Below, piece by piece: positions 24,671-32,195 of a DNA stretch of 64,000 nt (the stretch's first letter is position 1; each line of letters starts with the position of its first letter). The notes beneath the pieces are model-generated. The model saw only the letters and a list, made by a program, of their open reading frames with translations. It had not been told where the DNA came from and made no database searches. The stretch is taken from positions 5,929,501 through 5,993,500 of the forward strand of contig NZ_CP108106.1 of NCBI RefSeq assembly GCF_041435195.1, in the 5' to 3' direction. The stretch is from Streptomyces sp. NBC_00224. Its GTDB lineage: Bacteria > Actinomycetota > Actinomycetes > Streptomycetales > Streptomycetaceae. The position numbers were made by a program, and so were the translations under genes.

Positions 24671-26854
24671 GTGACATCAGCAACGCACTCCTCGCTCTTC
24701 CCACAGGTCCCCGAGTCGGCGGACGCGGTGCTCGACGGCCTCGACCCCGAGCAGCGCGAGGTCGCGACGGCCCTGCACGGACCGGTGTGCGTGCTGGCCG
24801 GCGCCGGGACGGGCAAGACCCGCGCGATCACCCACCGGATCGCGTACGGGGTACGGGCCGGGATCCTGCAGCCGAGCAGTGTGCTGGCCGTCACGTTCAC
24901 CAACCGCGCGGCGGGCGAGATGCGCGGCCGGCTGCGCCAGCTCGGCGCGGGCGGCGTCCAGGCCCGCACCTTCCACTCGGCCGCCCTGCGCCAGCTCCAG
25001 TACTTCTGGCCCAAGGCGGTCGGCGGTGAGCTGCCCCGGCTGGTCGAGCGCAAGGTCCAGCTGGTCGCGGAGGCGGGCGCCCGCTGCCGCGTCCGGCTCG
25101 ACCGGGGCGAGCTGCGGGACGTCACGGGCGAGATCGAGTGGGCGAAGGTCACCCAGACCGTCCCCGCCGACTACCCGGCGGCGGTCGCCAAGTCGCTGCG
25201 CGATGCCCCGCGCGACCCCGCCGAGATCTCCCAGATCTACGGGGCGTACGAAGAGCTCAAGCGCGACCGGGGGATGATCGACTTCGAGGACGTGCTCCTG
25301 CTCACCGTCGGCGTCCTCCAGGACCGGCACGACATCGCCGAGCAGATCCGCGGCCAGTACCAGCACTTCGTGGTCGACGAGTACCAGGACGTCAGCCCCC
25401 TCCAGCAGCGCCTCCTGGAGCTGTGGCTCGGCGAGCGGGACAGCCTGTGCGTCGTCGGCGACGCCAGCCAGACGATCTACTCGTTCACCGGCGCCACCCC
25501 CGACCACCTGCTGAACTTCCGCACCCGCCATCCGAACGCGACGGTGGTGAAGCTGGTGCGGGACTACCGCTCGACCCCTCAGGTGGTGCACCTCGCCAAC
25601 GGCCTGCTCGGCCAGGCGCGCGGCCGCGCCGCCGAGCACCGCCTCGAACTCGTCTCCCAGCGCGAGGCGGGCCCCGAGCCCCTCTACACGGAGTACGGGG
25701 ACGAGCCCGCCGAGGCCGAGGGCGTCGCCCGGCGCATCCGCGACCTGATCGCCTCCGGGATCTCGGCCGGCGAGATCGCCGTGCTCTACCGGATCAACGC
25801 GCAGTCGGAAATCTACGAGCAGGCCCTCGCCGACGCGGGCGTGGCCTACCAGCTGCGCGGCGCCGAGCGGTTCTTCGAGCGGCCCGAGGTCAGGGAAGCG
25901 GGCGTCGCCCTGCGCGGCGCGGCCCGGGCGGGGGGCAACGACTCGCTGCTCGACGACGCCGTGGACCTGCCGTCCCAGGTGCGGGCCGTCCTCGGAACCA
26001 AGGGCTGGACGTCCGCGCCCCCGGCGGGCTCCGGCGCGGTCCGCGACCGCTGGGAGTCACTGGCCGCGCTGGTCCGGCTGGCGGAGGACTTCGCGCGTGC
26101 CAAGGCGGGCGCGACGCTCTCCGACCTGGTGGCCGAGCTCGACGAGCGCGCGGCCGCGCAGCACGCGCCGACGGTCGAGGGCGTCACCCTGGCCTCGCTG
26201 CACGCCGCGAAGGGTCTGGAGTGGGACGCGGTCTTCCTGGTCGGTCTCGCCGAGGGCATGATGCCGATCACATATGCGAAGACCGACGAGCAGGTCGAGG
26301 AGGAGCGCCGGCTGCTGTACGTGGGGGTCACCCGGGCCCGCGTGCACCTGGCCCTGTCCTGGTCGCTCTCGCGCTCTCCCGGCGGACGGCCGTCGCGGCG
26401 CCCCAGCCGCTTCCTGAACGGCCTGCGGCCGGGGTCCGCGGGCCTCGGCGCCCGCTCCTCGTCGGCGGGCTCCACGGGCGGGATCGAGCGCGGCGTCGCC
26501 CGCAGACGGACCCGGCGCGGCCCGGTGCTGTGCCGGGTGTGCGGCAAGACGCTCACCGAAGCCGGTGAGATGAAGCTGATGCGCTGCGAGGACTGCCCCT
26601 CCGACATGGACGAGGGTCTGTACGAGCGGCTGCGCGACTGGCGGGCGGGGCAGGCGAGCCTGCTGGGGCAGCCGCCGTACTGCGTGTTCACCGACAAGAC
26701 CCTGATGGCGATCGCGGAGGCCGTGCCGTCCAGCGGCGGGGAGCTCGCGGTGATCTCAGGTGTCGGCGCCCGCAAGCTGGACCGCTTCGGCACCGATGTC
26801 CTGGCCATCTGCGCAGGTGAGGAGGTTGGCGGAAGCGACGAGGAGACCTCTTGA
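24671..26854 (+). CDS. uvrD2: ATP-dependent DNA helicase UvrD2
   Basis: The 727-residue helicase starts at GTG 24671, 6 nt after CAGCAT (24659-24664), a leaderless pattern. Motifs: AGAGTGKTRA near 44, VVDEYQDVS near 235, GDASQTIYSFTGA near 261, LHAAKGLEWD near 510, YVGVTRAR near 552. The C-terminus has the four-cysteine element CRVCG...CEDC (about 621-640) and an HRDC domain (about 655-720), the layout that defines UvrD2. The central 2B region is short. It unwinds DNA in repair and is essential in mycobacteria. Its stop is 12 nt from the wblC promoter. Confidence 0.95.
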   Translation: MTSATHSSLFPQVPESADAVLDGLDPEQREVATALHGPVCVLAGAGTGKTRAITHRIAYGVRAGILQPSSVLAVTFTNRAAGEMRGRLRQLGAGGVQARTFHSAALRQLQYFWPKAVGGELPRLVERKVQLVAEAGARCRVRLDRGELRDVTGEIEWAKVTQTVPADYPAAVAKSLRDAPRDPAEISQIYGAYEELKRDRGMIDFEDVLLLTVGVLQDRHDIAEQIRGQYQHFVVDEYQDVSPLQQRLLELWLGERDSLCVVGDASQTIYSFTGATPDHLLNFRTRHPNATVVKLVRDYRSTPQVVHLANGLLGQARGRAAEHRLELVSQREAGPEPLYTEYGDEPAEAEGVARRIRDLIASGISAGEIAVLYRINAQSEIYEQALADAGVAYQLRGAERFFERPEVREAGVALRGAARAGGNDSLLDDAVDLPSQVRAVLGTKGWTSAPPAGSGAVRDRWESLAALVRLAEDFARAKAGATLSDLVAELDERAAAQHAPTVEGVTLASLHAAKGLEWDAVFLVGLAEGMMPITYAKTDEQVEEERRLLYVGVTRARVHLALSWSLSRSPGGRPSRRPSRFLNGLRPGSAGLGARSSSAGSTGGIERGVARRRTRRGPVLCRVCGKTLTEAGEMKLMRCEDCPSDMDEGLYERLRDWRAGQASLLGQPPYCVFTDKTLMAIAEAVPSSGGELAVISGVGARKLDRFGTDVLAICAGEEVGGSDEETS

Positions 26855-26865
26855 AAACTCGTCGC

Positions 26866-26904
26866 AAAAATAGTTTGCGCCCGCCCCAGGAATCCCCATA
26901 GGTT
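26866..26904 (+). promoter_or_regulatory. wblC (whiB7) autoregulated promoter
   Basis: A/T-rich AAAAATAG (26866-26873) lies directly before -35 TTGCGC (26875-26880), then an 18-nt spacer and -10 TAGGTT (26899-26904). An A/T-rich element next to the -35 is the known recognition signature of WhiB7/WblC acting with the housekeeping sigma factor through its AT-hook. Such a run is conspicuous in this GC-rich window. Confidence 0.8.
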
Positions 26905-27033
26905 CTTAACCACGGAAACAGCGGCTTCTCAGAGGCCCTGCGGCCGTGCTCTACTTGCTGTACTTATCCGAATACGCATGGGACAAGGCCCCCGGGCCCC
27001 AGCTCCCCGAGACGCCGAGAGGAGGCGAGACCA

Positions 27034-27375
27034 GTGACCAGCTTCATGAACTTCACCAGCATCAGCACCGCCAAACTGACCGATCGCTCGGTCGTCGCCA
27101 CCTGCCCGCTCGGCTCCTCGCTCCAGGGCACCGGTATGTCCACCGGTGTCTCCGGTCTGCTCGGCCTCTCGGTCGTCATTCCGTCCTCCCTGGCGAGCTT
27201 CCCCGTGCGGAACCGCAATGAGCGACCGACCCAGGCACCGGAAGCAGCAGTAGTGAAGGGACAGGCCCAGGCCTATGCCTTTGCGGCCACCGGTGCCGGA
27301 GCCGAGAAGCAGACGACGCAGCACCACACGATGTGGGCCTTCCGTGGGCTCGAACCCTGGAGTGATCCAGCCTGA
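27034..27375 (+). CDS. 113-codon upstream ORF in the wblC leader
   Basis: GTG 27034 has a strong ribosome site GGAGG (27021-27025). The frame runs 113 codons, is Ser/Thr/Leu-rich at the start (FTSISTAKLTDRS) and ends WAFRGLEPWSDPA. Its TGA (27373-27375) sits inside a 9-bp palindrome and 24 nt before an intrinsic terminator. This matches known uORF-controlled attenuation of whiB7/wblC, where ribosome stalling lets transcription read through. A 19-codon frame from ATG 26978 ends TGA at 27035-27037, overlapping this GTG, but lacks a ribosome site. The peptide probably acts in cis; a separate function is not supported. Confidence 0.65.
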   Translation: MTSFMNFTSISTAKLTDRSVVATCPLGSSLQGTGMSTGVSGLLGLSVVIPSSLASFPVRNRNERPTQAPEAAVVKGQAQAYAFAATGAGAEKQTTQHHTMWAFRGLEPWSDPA

Positions 27376-27388
27376 TCCAGGATCAGGC
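27370..27388 (+). promoter_or_regulatory. Hairpin over the uORF stop codon in the wblC leader
   Basis: GCCTGATCC (27370-27378) and GGATCAGGC (27380-27388) are perfect complements around one base. The uORF stop TGA (27373-27375) lies in the left arm. A ribosome terminating there would melt this hairpin and affect folding of the adjacent terminator. Confidence 0.6.
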
Positions 27389-27398
27389 AGGCGCCTTC

Positions 27399-27442
27399 AG
27401 GGCCGCGGAACCCCACCAGGGATCCGCGGCCCTTCTGTTTGT
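27399..27442 (+). terminator. Intrinsic attenuator before wblC
   Basis: Arms AGGGCCGCGGA (27399-27409) and TCCGCGGCCCT (27423-27433) pair perfectly around a 13-nt loop, followed by TCTGTTTGT (27434-27442). It lies between the uORF and wblC, so termination here would block wblC unless antitermination occurs. A second 7-bp hairpin follows at 27441-27456. Confidence 0.75.
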
Positions 27443-27536
27443 CCCCGAACGGGGACGACAGCGCGAAGGGGCCTCGGTACCAGCCGAAACCCGGCCGACC
27501 GGCCGGAACGACAACAAGACGAGGAAGAAAAACACC

Positions 27537-27905
27537 GTGCAACTCGAAGCGCACGCCCCGTCCGTACCGCCCGCCCAGACGATCCCCCCGCCCGGTCTCA
27601 CGGAGGACCCCGCCTTGACTCCCCTCACCACGCTCACCGCGCTCGACGACGCCATCGAGAACCTCGGCGTACCCGTCCCCTGCCGCTCGTACGACCCGGA
27701 GGTCTTCTTCGCCGAGTCCCCGGCAGACGTCGAGTACGCCAAGTCCCTCTGCCGCACCTGCCCGCTGGTCGAGGCCTGCCTCGCCGGGGCCAAGGAGCGG
27801 CGCGAGCCCTGGGGTGTCTGGGGCGGCGAGCTCTTTGTCCAGGGCGTGGTCGTTGCCCGCAAGCGGCCGCGTGGCCGCCCGCGCAAGAACCCGGTTGCTG
27901 CATGA
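27537..27905 (+). CDS. wblC: WhiB7-type regulator WblC
   Basis: The 122-residue protein carries the four iron-sulfur cysteines: VPCRSYD near 49, then CRTCPLVEAC near 72-81, followed by the WhiB turn GVWGGE near 92. The C-terminal AT-hook KRPRGRPRKN is diagnostic of WhiB7/WblC. It activates resistance genes after ribosome-targeting antibiotics by binding A/T-rich DNA next to the -35 and contacting the housekeeping sigma factor. GTG 27537 has GAGGAAG at 27521-27527. The leader of over 600 nt holds promoter, uORF and attenuator. Its stop overlaps the next ATG. Confidence 0.95.
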   Translation: MQLEAHAPSVPPAQTIPPPGLTEDPALTPLTTLTALDDAIENLGVPVPCRSYDPEVFFAESPADVEYAKSLCRTCPLVEACLAGAKERREPWGVWGGELFVQGVVVARKRPRGRPRKNPVAA

Positions 27906-28225
27906 ACCGCCCGGGAACCATCGACCGCCCCCTGACGAACGACCCCCAGAAGCAGGCCCCTATGACGACGTCCGCCAGCGAGCTCATGGGCTCCGCGACC
28001 CCAGACTTCACCACCACCGGCGCGAACGCCTCGCGTCAGAACAGGACCCTCGAAATGCAACTCATGCCAGAAGCCCTCGCCCGTGCCCATATGCACGAGC
28101 GCATGCGGGAAGCCGAGGCCGAGCGGCAGGCCATGCGCCTGATCGCCGCCCGGCGGATGCAGCGCCGCGCCGAGCGCGTGTCGATGCGTGCCCGCCGCGC
28201 CCTGGCCATGGCCGTCATGCAGTAA
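27902..28225 (+). CDS. Basic small protein coupled to wblC
   Basis: ATG 27902 overlaps the wblC stop (ATGA), giving 107 residues. An internal ATG at 27962 (MTTSASELMGS) is an alternative start. The C-terminal half is a predicted long basic helix rich in Ala, Arg and Met (ARAHMHERMREAEAERQAMR and on to MRARRALAMAVMQ). I do not recognise a family. Coupling implies co-expression with WblC under antibiotic stress, so a role in ribosome or nucleic-acid binding is conceivable but unproven. Confidence 0.7.
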   Translation: MNRPGTIDRPLTNDPQKQAPMTTSASELMGSATPDFTTTGANASRQNRTLEMQLMPEALARAHMHERMREAEAERQAMRLIAARRMQRRAERVSMRARRALAMAVMQ

Positions 28226-28266
28226 CGGTCGGCACCGCCAGACAGAGCGCGAAGTGACGAATGAGC

Positions 28267-28302
28267 CCGCGGGGGCCGGTCCGAACGGACCGGCCCCCGC
28301 GG
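28267..28302. terminator. Terminator after the wblC operon
   Basis: Seventeen-bp perfect GC-rich arms (28267-28283 and 28286-28302) surround a 2-nt loop. It ends the wblC transcript before the small zinc-finger gene. Confidence 0.75.
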
Positions 28303-28346
28303 TGCGTTGTGCCCGCAACCACCGCGCGCGGCGGTATCGTCACGAA

Positions 28347-28532
28347 ATGGACGACCCGACTCAGCCGGCTGCCGAGACCGTGGTGTGCTCGCGCTGCGGC
28401 ACCCCCGCCGAGAGCACTCCGCCGACCTGGACCTACTCCGTCGAGAACGGCGAGCGTCTCTACTTCTGCGACGCCTGCGCGCGCGCCAACCTCCGGGCGA
28501 TCGAGAGCAGACTCGACTCCGTGTGGTGGTGA
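28347..28532 (+). CDS. Small zinc-ribbon protein
   Basis: The 61-residue product has two CxxC pairs, CSRCG near 15 and CDAC near 42, separated by about 25 residues, forming one probable zinc ribbon. ATG 28347 follows TATCGT (28335-28340) by 6 nt, a leaderless arrangement. It ends in DSVWW. No function is assigned. It is convergent with the ABC1 kinase gene. Confidence 0.72.
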   Translation: MDDPTQPAAETVVCSRCGTPAESTPPTWTYSVENGERLYFCDACARANLRAIESRLDSVWW

Positions 28533-28569
28533 CCCGCGCGGGGCCCCGCCCCGCCGGGCCCGCCGGACC

Positions 28570-29991
28570 TCACGCCCCGGCGGGCTGCTCGTCCTCCTCG
28601 TCGTCCGGCTCCCCGGCCTCAAGGACCGTCAGGTTCTCCAGCTCGGCCGGCTCCTCCACATCCGCGGGCAGGAACCCGGGCACCCACTCCTCCAGCTCGT
28701 CCCGCAGCCGGACCGTCGCGTCCAGCTGGCACAGCACCCCGATGGTGGAGAGCGTCACCCGGTGTATCAGCAGATACGCGGGCGGCAGGTTGAGCTGCTT
28801 GCCCAACTGGTGCGCGGGGGAGCGCGGGTCGGCGATCCGGGCAGCCTGCCCGCGCATCCAGGCACGGGTGAAGGTGAACTCGTCCGCCTGCGCGGGCTCG
28901 ATGATGGGCAGCAGATAGTCCAGGACCGCGTCCGGGTCGAGGTCTATGGACTCCTTCACGAAGCCGCCCTCGCACAGCAGCGCGTAGACGCCCTCGGCGT
29001 CGCCTTCGAGCGTCATCCGCAGTGAGTCGCCGATCGTCCGGGGCAGCCCGCCCGGTAGCCGGTCCACCGTCCCGAAGTCCAGCACGCCCAGCCGCCACGC
29101 GCCGCCCTCCTTCTCCGGCGGCAGCAGCCGGAAGTTGCCCGGATGCGGGTCCGCGTGCAGCAGCCCGGTCCGCGCCGGGCCCGAGAAGAGGAACCTCGCC
29201 AGCAGCTGACCCGCCCGGTCGCGCTGCTCCTCCGTACCGTCCGCGATCACTTCGGACAGCGGGGTCCCGTCGATCCACTCGGTCACCAGGACCTGGTCGC
29301 GCTGGTGCACCACATCGGGCACCACCACGTCCGGGTCGTCCGCGAACTCCGCCGCGTGCTCCCGCTGAGCCTGTGCCTCCAGCTCGTAGTCAAGCTCCTC
29401 CGAGACCCGGTCGCGCAGCTCTGAGATGAGCGGCTTGATGTCCATGCCCGGGATCAGCGGCCCGAGCAGCCGGGCGAACCGGCTCAGCTGCGTCAGGTCC
29501 GAGAGCAGCGCCTCACCGGCGCCCGGGTACTGCACCTTGACCGCGACCTCGCGCCCGTCGTGCCAGACCGCCCGGTGCACCTGCCCTATCGAGGCCGCCG
29601 CGGCGGGCTTCTCCTCGAACTCCAGGAACAGCTCGCGCCACTCCTGACCGAGCCGCTCCGCGAGCACCGCGTGCACGGTGCGGGTCGGCATGGGCGGCGC
29701 CGCCTCCTGCAACTTGGTCAGCGCGGCCCGGTAGGGACCGGCGACCTCCTCGGGCAGCGCCGACTCGAAGACGGACATGGCCTGCCCGAACTTCATCGCC
29801 CCGCCCTTGAGTTCGCCCAGGACCTTGAAGAGCTGCTCGGCGGTGCGCTGCTGGAGCTCGCGGCCGACTATCTCCGCGGACTTGCCTCCGATCCGTTTGC
29901 CCAGGCCCCAGGTGGCACGCCCGGCGAAACCAAGTGGCAGCGCGGCCAACTTGGCGGTCCGGGTGACCGCCTTCCGGGGAAGATCAGACAT
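28570..29991 (-). CDS. ABC1/UbiB-family atypical kinase
   Basis: The 473-residue protein carries the ABC1 hallmarks: the KxGQ motif as KFGQAMS near 72, the Ala-rich nucleotide loop AAAASIGQVH near 135, AVKVQYPG near 153, and the catalytic HADPHPGN near 270 followed by LDFG. It is a soluble member without C-terminal membrane helices. ATG 29991 was chosen for the upstream GGAGGGG. Its position next to the whiB7-type gene is conserved in mycobacteria. The substrate of this branch is not established. The C-terminus is acidic. Confidence 0.92.
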   Translation of the reverse strand: MSDLPRKAVTRTAKLAALPLGFAGRATWGLGKRIGGKSAEIVGRELQQRTAEQLFKVLGELKGGAMKFGQAMSVFESALPEEVAGPYRAALTKLQEAAPPMPTRTVHAVLAERLGQEWRELFLEFEEKPAAAASIGQVHRAVWHDGREVAVKVQYPGAGEALLSDLTQLSRFARLLGPLIPGMDIKPLISELRDRVSEELDYELEAQAQREHAAEFADDPDVVVPDVVHQRDQVLVTEWIDGTPLSEVIADGTEEQRDRAGQLLARFLFSGPARTGLLHADPHPGNFRLLPPEKEGGAWRLGVLDFGTVDRLPGGLPRTIGDSLRMTLEGDAEGVYALLCEGGFVKESIDLDPDAVLDYLLPIIEPAQADEFTFTRAWMRGQAARIADPRSPAHQLGKQLNLPPAYLLIHRVTLSTIGVLCQLDATVRLRDELEEWVPGFLPADVEEPAELENLTVLEAGEPDDEEDEQPAGA

Positions 29992-30054
29992 GCGCCCCTC
30001 CAAATCCCAGCCGGCCGTGCCGCGCGCCTCGCGGCAGTGCGTCGTCTACAGCGG

Positions 30055-31188
30055 TTACCGGGCCATTGTGTCCTGCGGCCGTACGCCACCCGAGGCGTCC
30101 TCCCCTTCACTGTTCCCACCAGCGCCGCAGGGACAGTCGAGCCGGGCCCCGAGGCGCCGCGGCCGCCAGCCGAGCATGGGCAGCGACGCCTCCCACCGCG
30201 TGCCCGTACTCGCCGGGAGGTCGCCGTCCAGAAAGGCCAGTGCGTGCGCCGCGGCCAGCCCCGCCACGGCGGTCGCGAGCGCCAGGTCGCAGGCCGGCAC
30301 GGCTCCCTGGCGACGGCCGGAGCGCCACTGCGCCAGCATCCGGGGCCAGCCGGGATCGCGCTCGGCCCGCTCCAGCGCCAGACAGCCCGCGCACCCGGTG
30401 CCACCGGGCAGGACCAGCGGCCCCACGAGCCCGGTCGTCTCCACAACTCCCGCGTACAGATGGGGGATGCCCGCCGCCACCCACTCCGCGCCGGTCACCG
30501 GATCCGGTGCGTACACATCAAGACCGTCCCTGGGGGCCACCACGATCAGTGACAGCCCGGTCGGCTCGTCGCCCTCACCGGCCCGGGGCGGACGGCCCGG
30601 CGCCGCGCCCCGCACGAGCTGCTGGGCCGCCGGGACCCTGCGCTCGCCGACCGCCTGCTCGGGCAGCCCGCCGGGCGCCACGTCCCACGGCTGCACGGTC
30701 CCGCCGTCGAGCACCTCCACCCGCCCCACCCCCGACGCGGCGAGGACCGAGGCGATCGTCGCCCCCACCCGCCCCGCGCCCCGCACCTGCACCTTCAGGG
30801 ACCGGCGGGCCGCCAACCGCCGCCCCCCGCCGCCCGGTTCGGGATGGACCAGGCAGAGCGAGGCCAGATCGGATCTGGTCCGGTCGAACGCCTCGGCCCG
30901 CCCGCGCAGCGCCTCAGCCGCCGGGCCGCCCGCCGTCGGGTCGTCGACCACCCCGGCCTCGGTCAACCGCTCCACCAGCGCGTCCACTTGGCCGGGCGAC
31001 AGGTCCAGGGCTCTGGCCTCCTCGTACAGCCGCGGCAGGCCGCGGGTGCCGTCCAGGAGCTCCAGGAAGCTCCCCGTCGCCGTGTCCACGGGCGAGACCA
31101 CCACCGCCCGCGCCGGTGTCACCCCGAATTGCACGGTCTGCCGGTCGCGCCACGCCCGGCGCAGTGCCGGTTTCAGCATCGGATGCAT
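30055..31188 (-). CDS. ThiF-like (E1 superfamily) protein
   Basis: The 377-residue product has an N-terminal winged-helix-like region (RLYEEARALDLSPGQVDALV) and a ThiF/E1 Rossmann core with GAGRVGATIASVLAASGVG near 145. A zinc-type pair GCAGC lies near 265, with CPC near the C-terminus. The ATP-binding Arg and the catalytic Cys typical of active E1 enzymes are not obvious. It may be a degenerate adenylyltransferase or a partner-binding protein. ATG 31188 has GGGGG upstream. It shares direction with the ABC1 kinase and is 63 nt from it, so they may be co-transcribed. Confidence 0.83.
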   Translation of the reverse strand: MHPMLKPALRRAWRDRQTVQFGVTPARAVVVSPVDTATGSFLELLDGTRGLPRLYEEARALDLSPGQVDALVERLTEAGVVDDPTAGGPAAEALRGRAEAFDRTRSDLASLCLVHPEPGGGGRRLAARRSLKVQVRGAGRVGATIASVLAASGVGRVEVLDGGTVQPWDVAPGGLPEQAVGERRVPAAQQLVRGAAPGRPPRAGEGDEPTGLSLIVVAPRDGLDVYAPDPVTGAEWVAAGIPHLYAGVVETTGLVGPLVLPGGTGCAGCLALERAERDPGWPRMLAQWRSGRRQGAVPACDLALATAVAGLAAAHALAFLDGDLPASTGTRWEASLPMLGWRPRRLGARLDCPCGAGGNSEGEDASGGVRPQDTMAR

Positions 31189-31251
31189 GTCAACCCCCGT
31201 TGTTCCGCGCGTCCGCCGCCGGGCGCGAGCCACCGTCCGATCACGAGCAGG

Positions 31252-31320
31252 TCATGAGCCGTCCGCCATGAGCCGTCCGTCATGAGTCGTCCGGTCACGG
31301 TGCGTCCGGTCACGATCCGT
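31252..31320. repeat. Degenerate 14-15 bp tandem repeats
   Basis: About five imperfect units of the type TCATGAGCCGTCCG or TCACGGTGCGTCCGG follow each other in the 293-bp gap between the divergent ThiF-like and metallopeptidase genes. The gap also has a perfect DnaA-box sequence TTGTCCACA at 31370-31378. No other feature is seen there apart from the leaderless -10 at 31470. Confidence 0.5.
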
Positions 31321-31481
31321 CGTGCGATCCGTTGCCAGAATGCCGGGTGCGGCGAACTCGTGCGGAAAGTTGTCCACAGGCGGGGGCATTAGTCATTCAA
31401 ATGGTGCACGTCCGGAATGGATCATGGGTGAACCCTCCCGGAGGCGGGACTTCCCCCACTGACAGCGGGTAACGTCGGGGC

Positions 31482-32078
31482 GTGCCCGCCGACCCACTGC
31501 AGAGTGCCGGAAGCCCGCCCCGCAGTCCGACAAGTCCGCCGCCCCGCGGTCATGCGACGAGCGCGGTCGAGGTGCGCAGGAGCGCCCGGCGCAACAGGAC
31601 GGTCTCCGCGTACCGCGAGGGCGACCGCACCATCGTGCTGATCCCGGCCCGGATGTCCGAGGCCGAGGAGCAGCGCTGGGTGAACGTGATGCTCGACAAG
31701 CTCGCCGCCCAGGAGAGCAAGCGGATGCTGGGCGACGCGGAACTGACCGAGCGCGCCGAGCGGTTGTCCGACCTGTACTTCGAGGGTCGCGCGCGTCCCG
31801 CCTCGGTGCGCTGGGTGACCAACCAGAACACCCGCTGGGGCTCGTGCACCCCGGCGGAGGGCAGCATCCGCCTCTCGCACCGGCTTCAGGGCATGCCCGA
31901 GTACGTCGTCGACTATGTCCTCGTCCACGAGCTGGCCCATCTCCTGGTGCCGGGCCACGGGCCGCGCTTCTGGCGGCTGCTCGACGCCTATCCCCGTACG
32001 GAACGCGCGCGTGGATACCTCGAAGGGGTGGTGGCGGCCGAGCGGCTGCCCCATCTGCCCGCCGCTCGCGGAGAGTGA
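31482..32078 (+). CDS. YgjP/SprT-like metallopeptidase (M48 family annotation)
   Basis: The 198-residue product has the zinc site HELAHLLVPGHGPRFW near 148 and the preceding RWGSC motif (TRWGSCTPAEG near 118) of YgjP-like proteases. No membrane segment is seen. The first 28 residues are Pro/Ser-rich. GTG 31482 follows TAACGT (31470-31475) by 6 nt, so it is probably leaderless. Substrate unknown. Confidence 0.87.
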   Translation: MPADPLQSAGSPPRSPTSPPPRGHATSAVEVRRSARRNRTVSAYREGDRTIVLIPARMSEAEEQRWVNVMLDKLAAQESKRMLGDAELTERAERLSDLYFEGRARPASVRWVTNQNTRWGSCTPAEGSIRLSHRLQGMPEYVVDYVLVHELAHLLVPGHGPRFWRLLDAYPRTERARGYLEGVVAAERLPHLPAARGE

Positions 32079-32121
32079 TCTCGCCGATCGTGTACCGAAT
32101 GCGTACCGGCGTGCCACCGGC

Positions 32122-32152
32122 TTGGCCGATTGTCGTGGGCAGCCGTTAGCCT
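32122..32152 (+). promoter_or_regulatory. Promoter of the TerD/AIM24 operon
   Basis: TTGGCC (32122-32127), 19 nt, TAGCCT (32147-32152). Transcription would start near 32159, giving a 37-nt leader with GGGGGACG before ATG 32196. Confidence 0.5.
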
Positions 32153-32195
32153 GGCGCGACCAATCACACTCGGGAGTGGGGGACGGTCGTTACGC

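Noticed and set aside
26889..26914. GGAAT in the wblC promoter as a sigma-R site
   Set aside because: No GTT lies 18-19 nt downstream; the region fits the WblC promoter instead.
31252..31320. CRISPR-like array
   Set aside because: Units are 14-15 bp, imperfect and contiguous without spacers, and no cas genes are present.
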